The notes under the pieces: model-generated
Databases searched by the model: none
Told to the model about the DNA's origin: nothing
Seen by the model: only the letters and a program-made list of their open reading frames with translations
Translations under genes and position numbers: made by a program
Shown: positions 1 to 8,415 of the stretch, piece after piece
Layout of the letters: every line of letters begins with the position of its first letter
How positions within the stretch are numbered: position 1 is the stretch's first letter
Source: Rhodoluna sp.
GTDB taxonomy: Bacteria; Actinomycetota; Actinomycetes; Actinomycetales; Microbacteriaceae
Length of the DNA stretch: 53,012 nt
Assembly (NCBI RefSeq): GCF_024639375.1
Contig: NZ_JAHEIM010000006.1
Coordinates: 1 to 53,012, forward strand
Direction: 5' to 3'

Positions 1-210
1 GTCGATGGTTAGTGGGAAGAAGTCGAACTGGTCTTTTGGCTGCTTGCTTGCAGTGGTAGCCGAGAACAGCATGGTCTCTTCGTCGATGTAAACAGCTGCG
101 GCACCCTGTGCCTGCTGAGCTAGACGACCGGTTTCGAAGCGAATAACGCGCTTGCCGAACTTACCGTTGTCGATGATTGCTTCTGTTGCTTTGATTTCTG
201 GACCTTCCAT
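1..210 (-). CDS. pnp: Polyribonucleotide nucleotidyltransferase (GpsI-type PNPase), N-terminus only
   Basis: The first 70 codons of PNPase run off the left edge. The enzyme degrades RNA 3' to 5' by phosphorolysis; actinobacterial members were first described as guanosine pentaphosphate synthetases. The visible part matches the start of the first RNase PH-like domain: a stretch ending [13 protein letters not shown] and then the conserved FDFFPLTID. The ATG at 208-210 is preceded by a strong AGGAGG (215-220), which settles the start. It lies downstream of rpsO on the same strand, the usual rpsO-pnp order, with a terminator hairpin between them. Catalytic residues, KH and S1 domains lie outside the window. 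Identification is firm; completeness cannot be judged. Confidence 0.93.
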   Translation of the reverse strand, partial: MEGPEIKATEAIIDNGKFGKRVIRFETGRLAQQAQGAAAVYIDEETMLFSATTASKQPKDQFDFFPLTID

Positions 211-420
211 GGTCCCTCCTCTTTATATCCTCTTTGCGCAACAAATCCGCAGCATTTTTAATGCCTTCTTTGGATGGTGCGCGCGAGCGTTCGCGGCAAG
301 TAACTTGCCCACATTGGAGGGCTGCCCTGGTCTGCAGTAGAAAACCTTGAAGTTCAAGACTCAAGATCCACAACCGGAGACCAGCAAACCTGCTGCGATG
401 CTCAGAGTTCAGGCTAACAG

Positions 421-452
421 AAAACCGCCCTCCTGAACAGGAAGGCGGTTTT
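421..452 (-). terminator. Rho-independent terminator between rpsO and pnp
   Basis: The arms AAAACCGCC (421-429) and GGCGGTTTT (444-452) form a perfect stem, extended by an inner TCCTG/CAGGA pairing. Read on the minus strand it lies about 30 nt after the rpsO stop and ends in TTTT. It probably attenuates read-through from rpsO into pnp. The remaining bases between 211 and 420 show no other feature I can support. Confidence 0.7.
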
Positions 453-483
453 GAGAAGATGAATATTTGGTGCTGTCGACTAC

Positions 484-753
484 TTAGCGGCGCAAGCCTA
501 GGCGCTCGATTAGCGCACGGTAGCGAGCAATGTCGACACCCTGTAGGTAGCCAAGTAGGCGGCGGCGCTGACCAACCAAGATCAATAGACCACGACGTGA
601 GTGGTGGTCGTGCTTGTGCTGCTTTAGGTGCTCAGTTAGGTCAGAGATGCGCTTGGTAAGCACAGCGATCTGAACTTCAGGAGAACCAGTGTCGCCTGGC
701 TTGGTTGCGTATTCATTGATGATTGCAGTTTTAACTGCTGCGTCTAGTGCCAT
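484..753 (-). CDS. rpsO: 30S ribosomal protein S15
   Basis: An 89-residue protein of exactly the usual S15 length. S15 binds 16S rRNA early in assembly of the small-subunit platform. The sequence carries the family signature: TGSPEVQIA near residues 22-30, the LTEHLK...[10 protein letters not shown] block near 39-56 and [11 protein letters not shown] near 60-70, ending RLGLRR. The ATG is preceded by AAGAAGGA. A terminator follows, then pnp, the standard bacterial order. In other bacteria S15 can repress its own mRNA, but I see no obvious pseudoknot in the leader. The 109-nt stretch upstream (754-862) holds only a small CAAAAC/GTTTTG hairpin. Confidence 0.97.
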   Translation of the reverse strand: MALDAAVKTAIINEYATKPGDTGSPEVQIAVLTKRISDLTEHLKQHKHDHHSRRGLLILVGQRRRLLGYLQGVDIARYRALIERLGLRR

Positions 754-862
754 TTCTGGTTCCTTCTTCTAACTAGCTGCGCGGCGCACAAAACCCAATG
801 TTTTGGCTCTCTTAATCCGCGGCCGATTCACGGCAACCTGACGAGTCTAGTGCAAATGGCGC

Positions 863-1309
863 TTAGGCGCTAGGGCGCGGCTTGCTTGGCAGCAGAGTGA
901 TCACAAAGGTGAACACGTTTAGCCAAACCAAAAGCAGCCACCAGCCGCCGAATCCGGCGTCTCGCATGCGGCGAACCTGAACCGTAAGCAATGGAATTCC
1001 GGTGGCCAGCCCAATGAAGTTGCTAATTGGCGAGGCAGCCAGGTTGTCGCTCATGGCTGTCTGAAATAAGGCCCAGTTTGGGTTGTCTGGGTTGGCCTCA
1101 AGGTGGGCGAATAACGCATCCGCGGATTGCTGGGCGCGCGAGACGAGGTCTGGAAAAGCAATTTGATCGAAGGTGCCACTCACCAAGGTAAGCAAAACCA
1201 CGAACAATACGAAGTACCAGTATTCAGCGCGAGTGGCTACTCCCCTGAAGTTGAAGTATTTCTGCAGGTCACGCTTGACGGCCCCGGCGAATGTGATTTT
1301 CTCGGTCAT
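863..1309 (-). CDS. DUF805 family membrane protein
   Basis: A 148-residue integral membrane protein of the DUF805 (YhaH-like) family, function unknown. The N-terminal amphipathic segment ends FNFRGVATRAEYW, where the aromatic and R-x-E-Y-W residues are the family hallmark. Three or four hydrophobic spans follow, with the typical VRRMRDAGFGGWW motif before the last helix. The ATG at 1307-1309 shares one base with the smpB stop (TAATG), implying translational coupling; a TTG two codons earlier is possible but less likely. Sitting behind smpB gives no functional clue. The family assignment is confident, the role is not known. Confidence 0.8.
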   Translation of the reverse strand: MTEKITFAGAVKRDLQKYFNFRGVATRAEYWYFVLFVVLLTLVSGTFDQIAFPDLVSRAQQSADALFAHLEANPDNPNWALFQTAMSDNLAASPISNFIGLATGIPLLTVQVRRMRDAGFGGWWLLLVWLNVFTFVITLLPSKPRPSA

Positions 1310-1782
1310 TACCAATCCTTGCCCTTTGATGACATAGCTCTCGCAGCTTCGCGAGTATCTTGCTGCTCTTTCAGAGTCTGACGCTTGTCGTATTCCTTCT
1401 TACCCTTTGCTAGGGCGATCTCAACTTTGGCGCGGCCATCTTTGAAATAGATCGAAAGCGGCACCAGCGTGAAACCAGATTCTTTGAGTTTGCCGGTCAG
1501 CTTATAAATCTCCTCGGCGTGCAACAGCAGTTTGCGCTTGCGGCGAGAAGGCGCGTTATTCCAGGTGGCTTGGGTGTACTCGGGAATGTGCACGTTTTCA
1601 AGCCAAGCTTCGCCGTTTTCAATGCTGGCAAACCCGTCAATCAGAGATGCACGACCGGCCCGCAACGACTTCACTTCTGGACCGGTAAGCACCATGCCAG
1701 CTTCGTAGGTATCCACGATCGTGTAGTCGTGACGGGCTTTTCGATTGCTGGCCACAACTTTCTGGCCGCGCTCTCTAGGCAC
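1309..1782 (-). CDS. smpB: SsrA-binding protein SmpB
   Basis: A 157-residue tmRNA-binding protein needed for trans-translation, which rescues ribosomes stalled on broken mRNAs. The OB-fold core is recognisable from [10 protein letters not shown] near residue 13, [10 protein letters not shown] near 34 and the SLIDGFA and HIPEYTQA blocks. The basic C-terminal tail, which enters the decoding site, runs through [15 protein letters not shown]. The start is GTG at 1780-1782, chosen because AGGAG (1789-1793) sits six bases upstream. It lies downstream of ftsX in the conserved actinobacterial prfB-ftsE-ftsX-smpB order. The ssrA tmRNA gene is not next to it. Confidence 0.96.
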   Translation of the reverse strand: MPRERGQKVVASNRKARHDYTIVDTYEAGMVLTGPEVKSLRAGRASLIDGFASIENGEAWLENVHIPEYTQATWNNAPSRRKRKLLLHAEEIYKLTGKLKESGFTLVPLSIYFKDGRAKVEIALAKGKKEYDKRQTLKEQQDTREAARAMSSKGKDW

Positions 1783-1829
1783 GATTCACTCCTGATTTTT
1801 GGGGGTTGGTTAGCCCACCAGTCTACCGA

Positions 1830-2738
1830 TTAGATCTTTAGATAGCGACGGATAGAAAGGCCAGAAGCCAGTGCGGCCAGCAGGATTCCCGCGCCAATCA
1901 GCACTGGAACCACCAGCAGGCCATCGGCTAGGCCGACGAAGCTGGTGAATGGCAGCACCTGGGCAAGGTAGCCCTGAACAAAGAACTGAACAATGGCCAA
2001 CACTGCCCCACCGGCCAACACCGAGCCGATTGTGGCGGCAACCACACCTTCAAGGATGAATGGCAGCTGAATGTAGAAGTTGCTTGCACCCACCAAACGC
2101 ATGATGCCGAGTTCGCGACGTCGGCTGAATGCGCTCAGGCGAATAGTGGTTGAAATTAGCAATGCTGCCGAAATAAGCATTAGGCCGGCAACGCCAATGG
2201 CTGCTAACGAAGCCGCATTCAAGATGGAAAAGATTTGATCTAGATAGCTGCGTTGGTCACGCACTTCTTCAACGCCAGCAACACCCGTGAAACTCTCGGT
2301 GATGATTTTGCCCTGGTTGGCATTATTCAACTTGACCCAGAAAGTTTCGTTGAGTTGGTTCTTAGTTACATATTTGGCAACTGCGTTGCCCTCAAACTGT
2401 TGCTGAAAAGTTTCATAGGCCTGGTCGTGGTTTTCGAAGTAAAACTTTTCAATGTATGGCTTGAGCGTTGCCGAGTTGAGTTTTTCTTCGATGGCCGTTT
2501 TTACATCACCCGAGGCTTCACCCTGAGGGCAGGCTGAATCGGGAGAAACATCGGTGCACAAGTAAATGGCAACTTGAGCTCGGTCGTACCAATAGTTCTT
2601 CATCTGACCAATTTGCATTTGCAGCAGCGAAGCAGTGCCCACGAAGGTTAGTGAAATAAAAGTGACCAGGATGATTGAAACCACCATCGAAACGTTGCGG
2701 CTAATGCCCTCGGCAACTTCTTTGAAAACAAACTTCAT
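1830..2738 (-). CDS. ftsX: Cell division protein FtsX
   Basis: A 302-residue permease-like partner of FtsE. FtsEX acts at the divisome and couples ATP hydrolysis to activation of peptidoglycan hydrolases. The sequence shows one N-terminal transmembrane helix (about 20-42), an extracellular domain of about 130 residues with a cysteine pair (CTDVSPDSAC), and three C-terminal helices. FSRRRELGIMRLVGAS between helices two and three is the family cytoplasmic motif. The ATG shares one base with the ftsE stop (TAATG), so the two are translationally coupled. Identification is secure from family and context. Confidence 0.95.
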   Translation of the reverse strand: MKFVFKEVAEGISRNVSMVVSIILVTFISLTFVGTASLLQMQIGQMKNYWYDRAQVAIYLCTDVSPDSACPQGEASGDVKTAIEEKLNSATLKPYIEKFYFENHDQAYETFQQQFEGNAVAKYVTKNQLNETFWVKLNNANQGKIITESFTGVAGVEEVRDQRSYLDQIFSILNAASLAAIGVAGLMLISAALLISTTIRLSAFSRRRELGIMRLVGASNFYIQLPFILEGVVAATIGSVLAGGAVLAIVQFFVQGYLAQVLPFTSFVGLADGLLVVPVLIGAGILLAALASGLSIRRYLKI

Positions 2739-3415
2739 TAGTAAGAACCGCCAACCTGGTCGCGAATGATTTCGCCGTCTTTGAGTTCAACCACACGCTT
2801 CTTTAGTCGGTCAACGATAGAACGATCGTGAGTGGCCATAACCACTGTGGTTCCATTTAGGTTGATGCGCTCAATCAAAGCCATGATGTCCTGCGACGTG
2901 GCCGGGTCAAGGTTTCCGGTTGGTTCGTCGGCCAGCAAGATTGCTGGTTTGTTCACAATTGCGCGTGCTAACGCAACGCGCTGCTGCTCGCCACCTGAAA
3001 GTTCACTTGGCAGGCGATCGGCTTTGCCATCGAGACCAACCAGGCGAAGCACATCTGGCACGGCTTCTTGAATAAAACCCTGGGACTTGCCAATCACCTC
3101 GAGGCTAAAGGCAACGTTTTGGGCGACGGTCTTGTTTGGCAACAATCTAAAGTCTTGAAAAACTACACCTAGGCGGCGGCGAAAAAACGGAATGCGGCGG
3201 CTAGGAATGCCAACCAGGTTTTCGCCCAGCACATGCACAGAACCAGAGCTTGGCACATCTTCTCGAAGCATCAAGCGCATCAGCGATGATTTGCCAGACC
3301 CCGAAGCACCAACTAAGAAAACGAAGTCGCCTTTGCTAATTTCAATCGACACGTTGTTTAGAGCTGGGCGCACTGAACCCCGATATTGCTTAGAGACGTT
3401 TTCGATCAAAATCAT
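2738..3415 (-). CDS. ftsE: Cell division ATP-binding protein FtsE
   Basis: A 225-residue ABC ATPase that pairs with FtsX. The Walker A motif GASGSGKSS is at residues 36-44. The Q-loop VVFQDFRLLPNKTV, the signature LSGGEQQRVALARA, Walker B ILLADEPTGNLD and the switch histidine in ATHDRSIVDRL all follow in order. The length is typical. It begins about 40 nt after prfB and overlaps ftsX by one base. All catalytic residues are present, so it should be an active ATPase. Confidence 0.96.
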   Translation of the reverse strand: MILIENVSKQYRGSVRPALNNVSIEISKGDFVFLVGASGSGKSSLMRLMLREDVPSSGSVHVLGENLVGIPSRRIPFFRRRLGVVFQDFRLLPNKTVAQNVAFSLEVIGKSQGFIQEAVPDVLRLVGLDGKADRLPSELSGGEQQRVALARAIVNKPAILLADEPTGNLDPATSQDIMALIERINLNGTTVVMATHDRSIVDRLKKRVVELKDGEIIRDQVGGSY

Positions 3416-3453
3416 GATGTGCCCAGCCTAAGTTGCCGGCTGGCAGGGGAGGC

Positions 3454-4566
3454 TTAAGCGCCCAGTTGTGTCTGCTTGCGCCAGCGGATGCCTGCCGCGA
3501 TAAAGCCATCCAAGTCACCATCAAAAACCGCATTCGGGTTGTTTTGCTCGTGCTCGGTGCGCAGGTCTTTCACCATTTGGTACGGCGCAAGCACATATGA
3601 GCGCATTTGTTCGCCCCAGCTGGCTTTTACGTCTCCGGCGATTTGCTTTTTCTTGGCATCTTCTTCGCGACGACGAATCTCGAGCAAACGAGATTGCAGC
3701 ACACGCATCGCGGCAGCCTTGTTTTGAATCTGGCTCTTTTCGTTTTGGCAACTAACCACGGTGCCGGTTGGAATGTGAGTGATTCGAACTGCCGAGTCGG
3801 TGGTGTTGACCGATTGGCCGCCCGGGCCAGAAGAACGAAAAACATCGATGCGAATTTCGTTGTCAGGAATCTCAATTGCTTCGGTCTGTTCGACCAGCGG
3901 AACAACTTCGACGGCAGCAAAAGAAGTCTGGCGTTTACCAGCTGCACCAAACGGGCTCATGCGCACGAGGCGGTGGGTTCCAGCCTCAACCGAAAGCGTG
4001 CCGAAGGCAAAGGGGGCATCGATTTCGAAAGTAGCCGACTTGATGCCGGCACCCTCGGCATAAGATGTGTCGAGCACTTGATAAGGCATCTTGTGCTTCT
4101 CGGCATAGCGCAGGTACATGCGCATCAACATTTCGGCGAAGTCGGTGGCGTCATCGCCACCGGCACCCGATCTAATGGTTACTACGGCTGAGCGTGAGTC
4201 ATATTCACCATTGAGCAAAGTTTGAATTTCAAGTTCTGAAATAACTTCCTGAAGCGCGGTGAGTTCTGCCTTGGCTTCACTCTGAACCGAAGAGTCTCCC
4301 TCGGCGTTAGCCATCTCAACCAAAACCTCAAGGTCATCGAGGCGCGACTGCACCGATTCGAGTTTGGTGATCATGGCTTGCTTGTGAGAGAGCTTGCTTG
4401 TCACGCTCTGTGCGTGCACTGGGTTGTCCCAAATGTTTGGGTCGGTGGCCTGCTCTTTGAGAACAGCGATCTCGTGATTCAGCTTGGGCGCATCCACCAC
4501 ATGTTGAATATCGGCAAAAGTTGCGCGCAAGTCGCGAATTTCTGCGGATAAGTCGATGTCTGCCAT
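3454..4566 (-). CDS. prfB: Peptide chain release factor 2
   Basis: A 370-residue class I release factor. The SPF tripeptide at 204-206 is the RF2 anticodon-like motif reading UGA and UAA, and GGQ at 249-251 is the motif that triggers peptidyl-tRNA hydrolysis. An N-terminal helical bundle of about 110 residues comes first. The reading frame is continuous from the ATG, so the programmed +1 frameshift that controls prfB in many bacteria is absent here. A TAAACT box lies nine bases upstream of the start, suggesting a very short leader. It heads the prfB-ftsE-ftsX-smpB gene string. Confidence 0.96.
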   Translation of the reverse strand: MADIDLSAEIRDLRATFADIQHVVDAPKLNHEIAVLKEQATDPNIWDNPVHAQSVTSKLSHKQAMITKLESVQSRLDDLEVLVEMANAEGDSSVQSEAKAELTALQEVISELEIQTLLNGEYDSRSAVVTIRSGAGGDDATDFAEMLMRMYLRYAEKHKMPYQVLDTSYAEGAGIKSATFEIDAPFAFGTLSVEAGTHRLVRMSPFGAAGKRQTSFAAVEVVPLVEQTEAIEIPDNEIRIDVFRSSGPGGQSVNTTDSAVRITHIPTGTVVSCQNEKSQIQNKAAAMRVLQSRLLEIRRREEDAKKKQIAGDVKASWGEQMRSYVLAPYQMVKDLRTEHEQNNPNAVFDGDLDGFIAAGIRWRKQTQLGA

Positions 4567-4602
4567 GTCATCACTAGTTTAGGTGAGCGTCATAATTGAA
4601 AG

Positions 4603-5778
4603 GTGCAGAGCCCAAAATACTCAATGAAGTCGCTGGTGCTGCCGGTTTATCTGCCAACAGCTCTGTTTGGCATTGGTGAGGGCGCAATTATTCCTGTGAT
4701 TCCAGCGAGCGCTGAATCACTCGGAGCCGACCTGCCAACTGCAGGCTTGGTTGCTGGCGTGCTAATGATTGGCACAGTGCTTGCTGATTTGCCGGCAGCA
4801 CGAATCGTGAATCGTGTGGGTGAACGCACCTCCATGATCTGGGCCTCCTTCATTGCCGCGTTTGGAATTTTGTTTTCGCTATACGCCACCAACATTTACA
4901 TGCTTGGTTTCGGCGTATTTGCCATGGGTGCATCGGCCGCAATCTACGGCCTAGCCCGCCACGCCTACATCGCAGAAAGTGTGCCCACTACTCACCGCGC
5001 TCGAGCCATGGCAATGCTTGGCGGAACCTTTCGCCTCGGAACTTTTGGTGGACCACTTCTAGGTGCAGCGGTGATTTCACTTTTCGGCCTGAGTTCTGCC
5101 TACGTTGTGCCGGTTATTTTGTGCAGCCTGGCAGGGGCTCTGCTTATTTTCACCACCAAGCCAGGCATCATGACCATCACCAATGACGCCCCGGTTGGCA
5201 ACACCTGGTTCATCGCCAAACGCGAATACAAAAAACTAATAACTTTGGGCGCAGCGTCAACAATCTTGCAGATGTCGCGCACAACTCGAACCATTGGTTT
5301 GCCACTTTGGGCACTCAGCCTGAATCTAGGACCAGCGCGGTCGGCACTTATTATCGGCATTGCCGGAGGAATTGACTTTGCATTGTTCTACACTTCGGGG
5401 CAGATTATGGATCGATTCGGCCGTCGCTGGGTTGCGTTTCCAAGTCTTGCCGCGATGGGCTTCTGCCTGATATTGCTGGCTACCGTGAAAGACGCAAACG
5501 GTTTTCTAATTGCTGCAATAGCGCTGGCACTGGCGAACGGAATTGCTGCCGGTGTGGTCTTGGTTATTGGTGCCGACCTGGCACCAGCAGATGCGCGCAA
5601 TGAATTTCTTTCGGCATACCGCTTCATGTTTGATTCCGGAATCGCCCTGACAGCGCCAGTGATCTCAACACTCGCTGTGATTTTCAGCCTCGGCGTTGGC
5701 ATTTCTTCTATGGGTGCTTTGAGTCTGGTTGGTGCATTTTTGTTCTGGCGTTATTTGCCAAAGTTCAACATCAAATAA
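4603..5778 (+). CDS. Major facilitator superfamily transporter
   Basis: A 391-residue membrane protein with about twelve hydrophobic segments in two halves, the MFS layout. The loop after the second helix reads DLPAARIVNRVGERTSM, a variant of the MFS loop 2-3 motif, repeated in the second half as GQIMDRFGRRWVAF. Substrate cannot be inferred; drug/proton antiporter-like members look similar. The start is taken as GTG at 4603 because CATAAT lies six bases before it, fitting a leaderless transcript; an ATG seven codons later is the alternative. It is divergent from prfB and overlaps the last pilus gene by eight bases, tail to tail. Confidence 0.8.
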   Translation: MQSPKYSMKSLVLPVYLPTALFGIGEGAIIPVIPASAESLGADLPTAGLVAGVLMIGTVLADLPAARIVNRVGERTSMIWASFIAAFGILFSLYATNIYMLGFGVFAMGASAAIYGLARHAYIAESVPTTHRARAMAMLGGTFRLGTFGGPLLGAAVISLFGLSSAYVVPVILCSLAGALLIFTTKPGIMTITNDAPVGNTWFIAKREYKKLITLGAASTILQMSRTTRTIGLPLWALSLNLGPARSALIIGIAGGIDFALFYTSGQIMDRFGRRWVAFPSLAAMGFCLILLATVKDANGFLIAAIALALANGIAAGVVLVIGADLAPADARNEFLSAYRFMFDSGIALTAPVISTLAVIFSLGVGISSMGALSLVGAFLFWRYLPKFNIK

Positions 5779-6139
5779 GCAGCTCTTGGCGCGCAGAAGC
5801 GTGTGAGCAAATTTGAGTTGTTTTGAACACTTTCAAAATTTGAATTGGTGACTGCCAGGTGGCGCAAACTCTAACCTGCACAGTCTTTTCATCGGTCGCT
5901 AGCGTTTCTTCAACTTGTAAACCGACAAACCCCGTTGGTTGAATCTCTGAAACAAAAGCCTGGGCAGATTCACCACTAGCTGCTGCCAAGGCGGCTGACT
6001 CCGCCAAATTTGTGAGCCGTTTTTGAAAAACAAAAAGCGTGCTTGCCATGGATACCGCGATCACGGTTGCGAGTGAGATCAGAGCCAACCCAACGGCCAG
6101 TGGAGCCACCGAGCCACGCTCATTTGAAAACAGATTCAT
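5771..6139 (-). CDS. TadE/TadG-like pilus-associated protein (Rv3654c-like)
   Basis: A 122-residue protein with a short polar N-terminus (MNLFSNERGSVAPLA), one transmembrane helix (about 13-38) and an exported C-terminal part. ERGS followed by a hydrophobic helix is the processing-site pattern of TadE/TadG pseudopilins. The segment LTNLAESAALAAASG resembles the helicase/secretion-neighbourhood TadE-like proteins of actinobacteria. The ATG overlaps the preceding stop as ATGA, which is why I reject the longer frame that begins 30 codons upstream. Two cysteines (VCATW and ICSHA) could form a disulfide outside the cell. It is the last gene of the Tad operon. Confidence 0.72.
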   Translation of the reverse strand: MNLFSNERGSVAPLAVGLALISLATVIAVSMASTLFVFQKRLTNLAESAALAAASGESAQAFVSEIQPTGFVGLQVEETLATDEKTVQVRVCATWQSPIQILKVFKTTQICSHASARQELLI

Positions 6140-6483
6140 TCGACCCTCATTGCCGATTGAGCCACAGCCTTGCCAACCACAACTCGAAGTTGCGCCAGAG
6201 CGCCTGGGGTTTCGCAATCTGGCCGGCAAACAAGTTGAACACTAGGCAACTGAGCGATTCCAAAATCCCTAGCCACCTGCTGCGCTGTGCTCTCAATCGA
6301 AACGCCACTTATTACATAGGAACGCAATGAGTGCCGAGCAATTGCTTCGGCAGCAATTTGTTGCTTTTGCACCTCGGCGATCTGCAACGCTCCAGTCAAC
6401 AGCAAGATTTGAAGCAGCAAACCAAATCCAATAAATTCCACAACTGCTGATCCGCGGTCATCTTTGAAGTTCACGAGTTGCAT
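6136..6483 (-). CDS. TadE-like pseudopilin
   Basis: A 115-residue TadE-family protein. After a short polar leader, DDRGSAVVEFIGFG gives the G/S cleavage context and the conserved glutamate of type IVb pilin-like helices, followed by a hydrophobic run to about residue 36. The exported part has two cysteines (VCRPDC). It would act as a minor pseudopilin of the Tad system. The start may be the ATG at 6483 or a GTG three codons in; both overlap the previous gene, and neither has a strong RBS, suggesting translational coupling. Confidence 0.72.
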   Translation of the reverse strand: MQLVNFKDDRGSAVVEFIGFGLLLQILLLTGALQIAEVQKQQIAAEAIARHSLRSYVISGVSIESTAQQVARDFGIAQLPSVQLVCRPDCETPGALAQLRVVVGKAVAQSAMRVE

Positions 6484-6847
6484 GGCCCACCGCCTTGATC
6501 AGTTGATTTGCAGGCAACAACCCCAGCGCCGGCACTCGAAGCGTCAGTTGAACAACCTCTTGTTCTAAACCCAGCGATGAAGTGTTGAAACACGAGACCT
6601 GCAGGTCAAGTTTTTTAGCGACCGTTGCCACAACAACTGCTTTGGCTCGGGCACAACCATCTACCGAGGTTTGGTCGGCGAGTGCTGCATACCTCGCGCC
6701 CTCGATGGCTGAGTCAACCAATTGATTTCGCACCAGAGTAGTCAGCGAAATTCCAACGACTGAAAACGCAAGCAGCAGCAAGGGCACAGCAACCAAAACA
6801 AAGTTCAATGGAGCTGAACCGCGACTACTGCCTAATTCAAAAGGCAA
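6458..6847 (-). CDS. TadE-like pseudopilin
   Basis: A 129-residue protein with the arrangement SRGSAPLNFVLVAVPLLLL: a G/S processing site followed by a hydrophobic helix (residues about 11-36). The conserved acidic residue at helix position five, usual in TadE, is here asparagine. Two cysteines follow (GCARA and SCFNT). The start is TTG at 6845-6847, overlapping the upstream pilin-like gene by 11 bases, with AAGG just ahead. With the two genes downstream it makes three consecutive small pseudopilin-like proteins, as in actinobacterial Tad loci. Confidence 0.7.
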   Translation of the reverse strand: MPFELGSSRGSAPLNFVLVAVPLLLLAFSVVGISLTTLVRNQLVDSAIEGARYAALADQTSVDGCARAKAVVVATVAKKLDLQVSCFNTSSLGLEQEVVQLTLRVPALGLLPANQLIKAVGHATRELQR

Positions 6848-6992
6848 CGACCTTGCTCAGCGCTTGCTCAAAAACTCCCTTGAGCGCTGGGCCAGCGACC
6901 GACCACATTAACACCACTAGGCCAGCCGTCATTAAGGTAATCAAGACCCAGCCGGGCACATCTCCGGTCTCTTCGGTTAGTTTGGATTTCAT
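6837..6992 (-). CDS. Small pilin-like membrane protein of the Tad locus
   Basis: A 51-residue gene below usual ORF length limits. The ATG at 6990-6992 has an AAAGGA eight bases upstream, and the frame runs to TGA at 6837-6839. The product begins with a charged leader (KSKLTEETGDVPG) followed by one hydrophobic helix (about residues 15-33) and a short amphipathic tail. Glycine before a hydrophobic helix is a plausible prepilin cleavage context, and its slot between tadC and the tadE genes is where the Flp major pilin usually lies. It lacks the classical Flp glutamate at helix position five (it has valine/leucine). I infer that it is the pilin subunit or a pilin-like scaffold. Confidence 0.75.
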   Translation of the reverse strand: MKSKLTEETGDVPGWVLITLMTAGLVVLMWSVAGPALKGVFEQALSKVVAF

Positions 6993-7003
6993 TTTGTTCC
7001 TTT

Positions 7004-7657
7004 CTAGATGTAATCGAGATTTAGCAATTGCAAACTCGGATAAATTGCAAACAGAACCGTGACCGGCAAAATCAAAAACACCAATGGAATCAACATGCGA
7101 GTCTCATTTTGCCCAGCACGCTTTAGCAGTAGATTGTGCACCTCAGCTCTTGCACTGTGAGCTTGTTCAACAAGCAGGTTTGCAAGCGGGGTGCCACGTC
7201 GCAACGAAAGTGAAACTTTGTTTGCGAATTCGCCAACTTGGCGGTGGGGTAATCGCCTTGCCATCTCATGCAGTTCAGTTTCCAGCTCGGAGCCTAGATC
7301 CATGGCACGTAGGGCGAATTTCAACTCTTCGGCAACCACACCGCTCACTCTTGGCGCAACTCGCTTGATGGCCGAGTAGAGGTTGTCTCCAGAAGACAAT
7401 GCCATGGCAAGAAGCTCCAGAATGTCAGGTAATTCAAACAAGGCATTTTGCAGCCGTTTTTTGGAGACAAAAAGTTTCGCCACGAATTGTTTGAGCCCTG
7501 CGCGCGATGTGATGCTAAAACTTGTCCGCACCACTTGCTGTGATGGCAGCCGCAGCAAAACTCTGTTGAGCAGACTCGGTCGACGTGCGGGCATCAACGC
7601 AGATGCCAACGAAAGCAAACCAACCGAAAGTACGAGGGCAATCAACAGGGAAGTCAT
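7004..7657 (-). CDS. tadC: TadC-like type II secretion system F family protein
   Basis: A 217-residue inner-membrane platform protein of the GspF/TadC family. It has an N-terminal transmembrane helix, a cytoplasmic helical domain centred on FELPDILELLAMALSSGDNL (the T2SSF core) and ELHEMARRLPHRQVGEFANKVSLSLRRG, and a C-terminal helix pair with RMLIPLVFLILPVTVLFAI. The ATG overlaps the tadB stop as ATGA; a longer open frame upstream is only tadB shadow. TadB and TadC together anchor the TadA ATPase to the membrane. Confidence 0.85.
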   Translation of the reverse strand: MTSLLIALVLSVGLLSLASALMPARRPSLLNRVLLRLPSQQVVRTSFSITSRAGLKQFVAKLFVSKKRLQNALFELPDILELLAMALSSGDNLYSAIKRVAPRVSGVVAEELKFALRAMDLGSELETELHEMARRLPHRQVGEFANKVSLSLRRGTPLANLLVEQAHSARAEVHNLLLKRAGQNETRMLIPLVFLILPVTVLFAIYPSLQLLNLDYI

Positions 7658-8415
7658 GAGGCAAACACCCTCGGTTGCTCTGGAAGTGTGCCAAGGAAAT
7701 GTATGAGTCGATAGGCGAAGACCGAAACCACGAAGCCAACCATCAGGATGGCCACGCCAACCGTCGAATTGTAAATTGCAGCATTTTCTGAGCGAATCGA
7801 CAACATCGCAACAACAATCCAAGGAGCAGCCACCGCGAGTTTTGCTGTTCCAGCGACCCACCCCTGCTTCGAAGCAAGCTCTCCCCAAAGAGCAACGTCA
7901 GAACGCAATTGTTTTGACTGTTCCCTAAGTGCTCTTGCCAATGACTCGCCGCCACCAGTGGCGCTCAGTCTCAAAATTTCACACAGCCGGTCAGCATGAA
8001 CCTCACCGAGATCTGCTTTGAGCAGATCGAGCGAATCGACCATTTGCACGCCTGCATCCAATCTGGCGCTGGAGTTTGCAAATGCAAGCCTGAGTTTTGT
8101 TGGCCCGGAGTGAGCTACCTCAGCCAGGGCCTCGGCGAGCGAAAGGCCAGATGTAATCGCCGAATGAATTGAATCAACTACTTCGGGCCAAACCTTGACC
8201 AACTCTGCCCTGCGATTCCTGGCTTTGGTCAACAGCATTTCAAAGCCCAGCCCAACCGCACCGATGGCAACGAATATGGCCAACGCCAAGACCCCGAATG
8301 CAGAATGCACCCAAACCCCGACGATCAGTGCGCTAAACAAAATTACAAACACCACACTGGGTGCCCCATATTTTGCAAAGCCCGCACCCTCAACCGAAGA
8401 CCTGAGCCAGTTCAC
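7654..8415 (-). CDS. tadB: TadB-like type II secretion system F family protein
   Basis: A 253-residue paralogue of tadC. Two N-terminal membrane helices (about 16-55) precede the T2SSF core, recognisable from VWPEVVDSIHSAITSGLSLAEALAEVA and the later RLCEILRLSATGGGESLARALREQ. Two C-terminal helices close the protein. The start is GTG at 8413-8415, overlapping the tadA stop as GTGA, so the tadA-tadB-tadC genes form one coupled unit. Confidence 0.85.
   Translation of the reverse strand: MNWLRSSVEGAGFAKYGAPSVVFVILFSALIVGVWVHSAFGVLALAIFVAIGAVGLGFEMLLTKARNRRAELVKVWPEVVDSIHSAITSGLSLAEALAEVAHSGPTKLRLAFANSSARLDAGVQMVDSLDLLKADLGEVHADRLCEILRLSATGGGESLARALREQSKQLRSDVALWGELASKQGWVAGTAKLAVAAPWIVVAMLSIRSENAAIYNSTVGVAILMVGFVVSVFAYRLIHFLGTLPEQPRVFAS

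Noticed and set aside
3607-4191. 194-codon open frame opposite prfB
   Set aside because: Antisense shadow of prfB; no motif, RBS or plausible context.
4460-4566. Programmed +1 frameshift in prfB
   Set aside because: The frame is open from the ATG with no internal TGA near codon 25, so no frameshift is needed.
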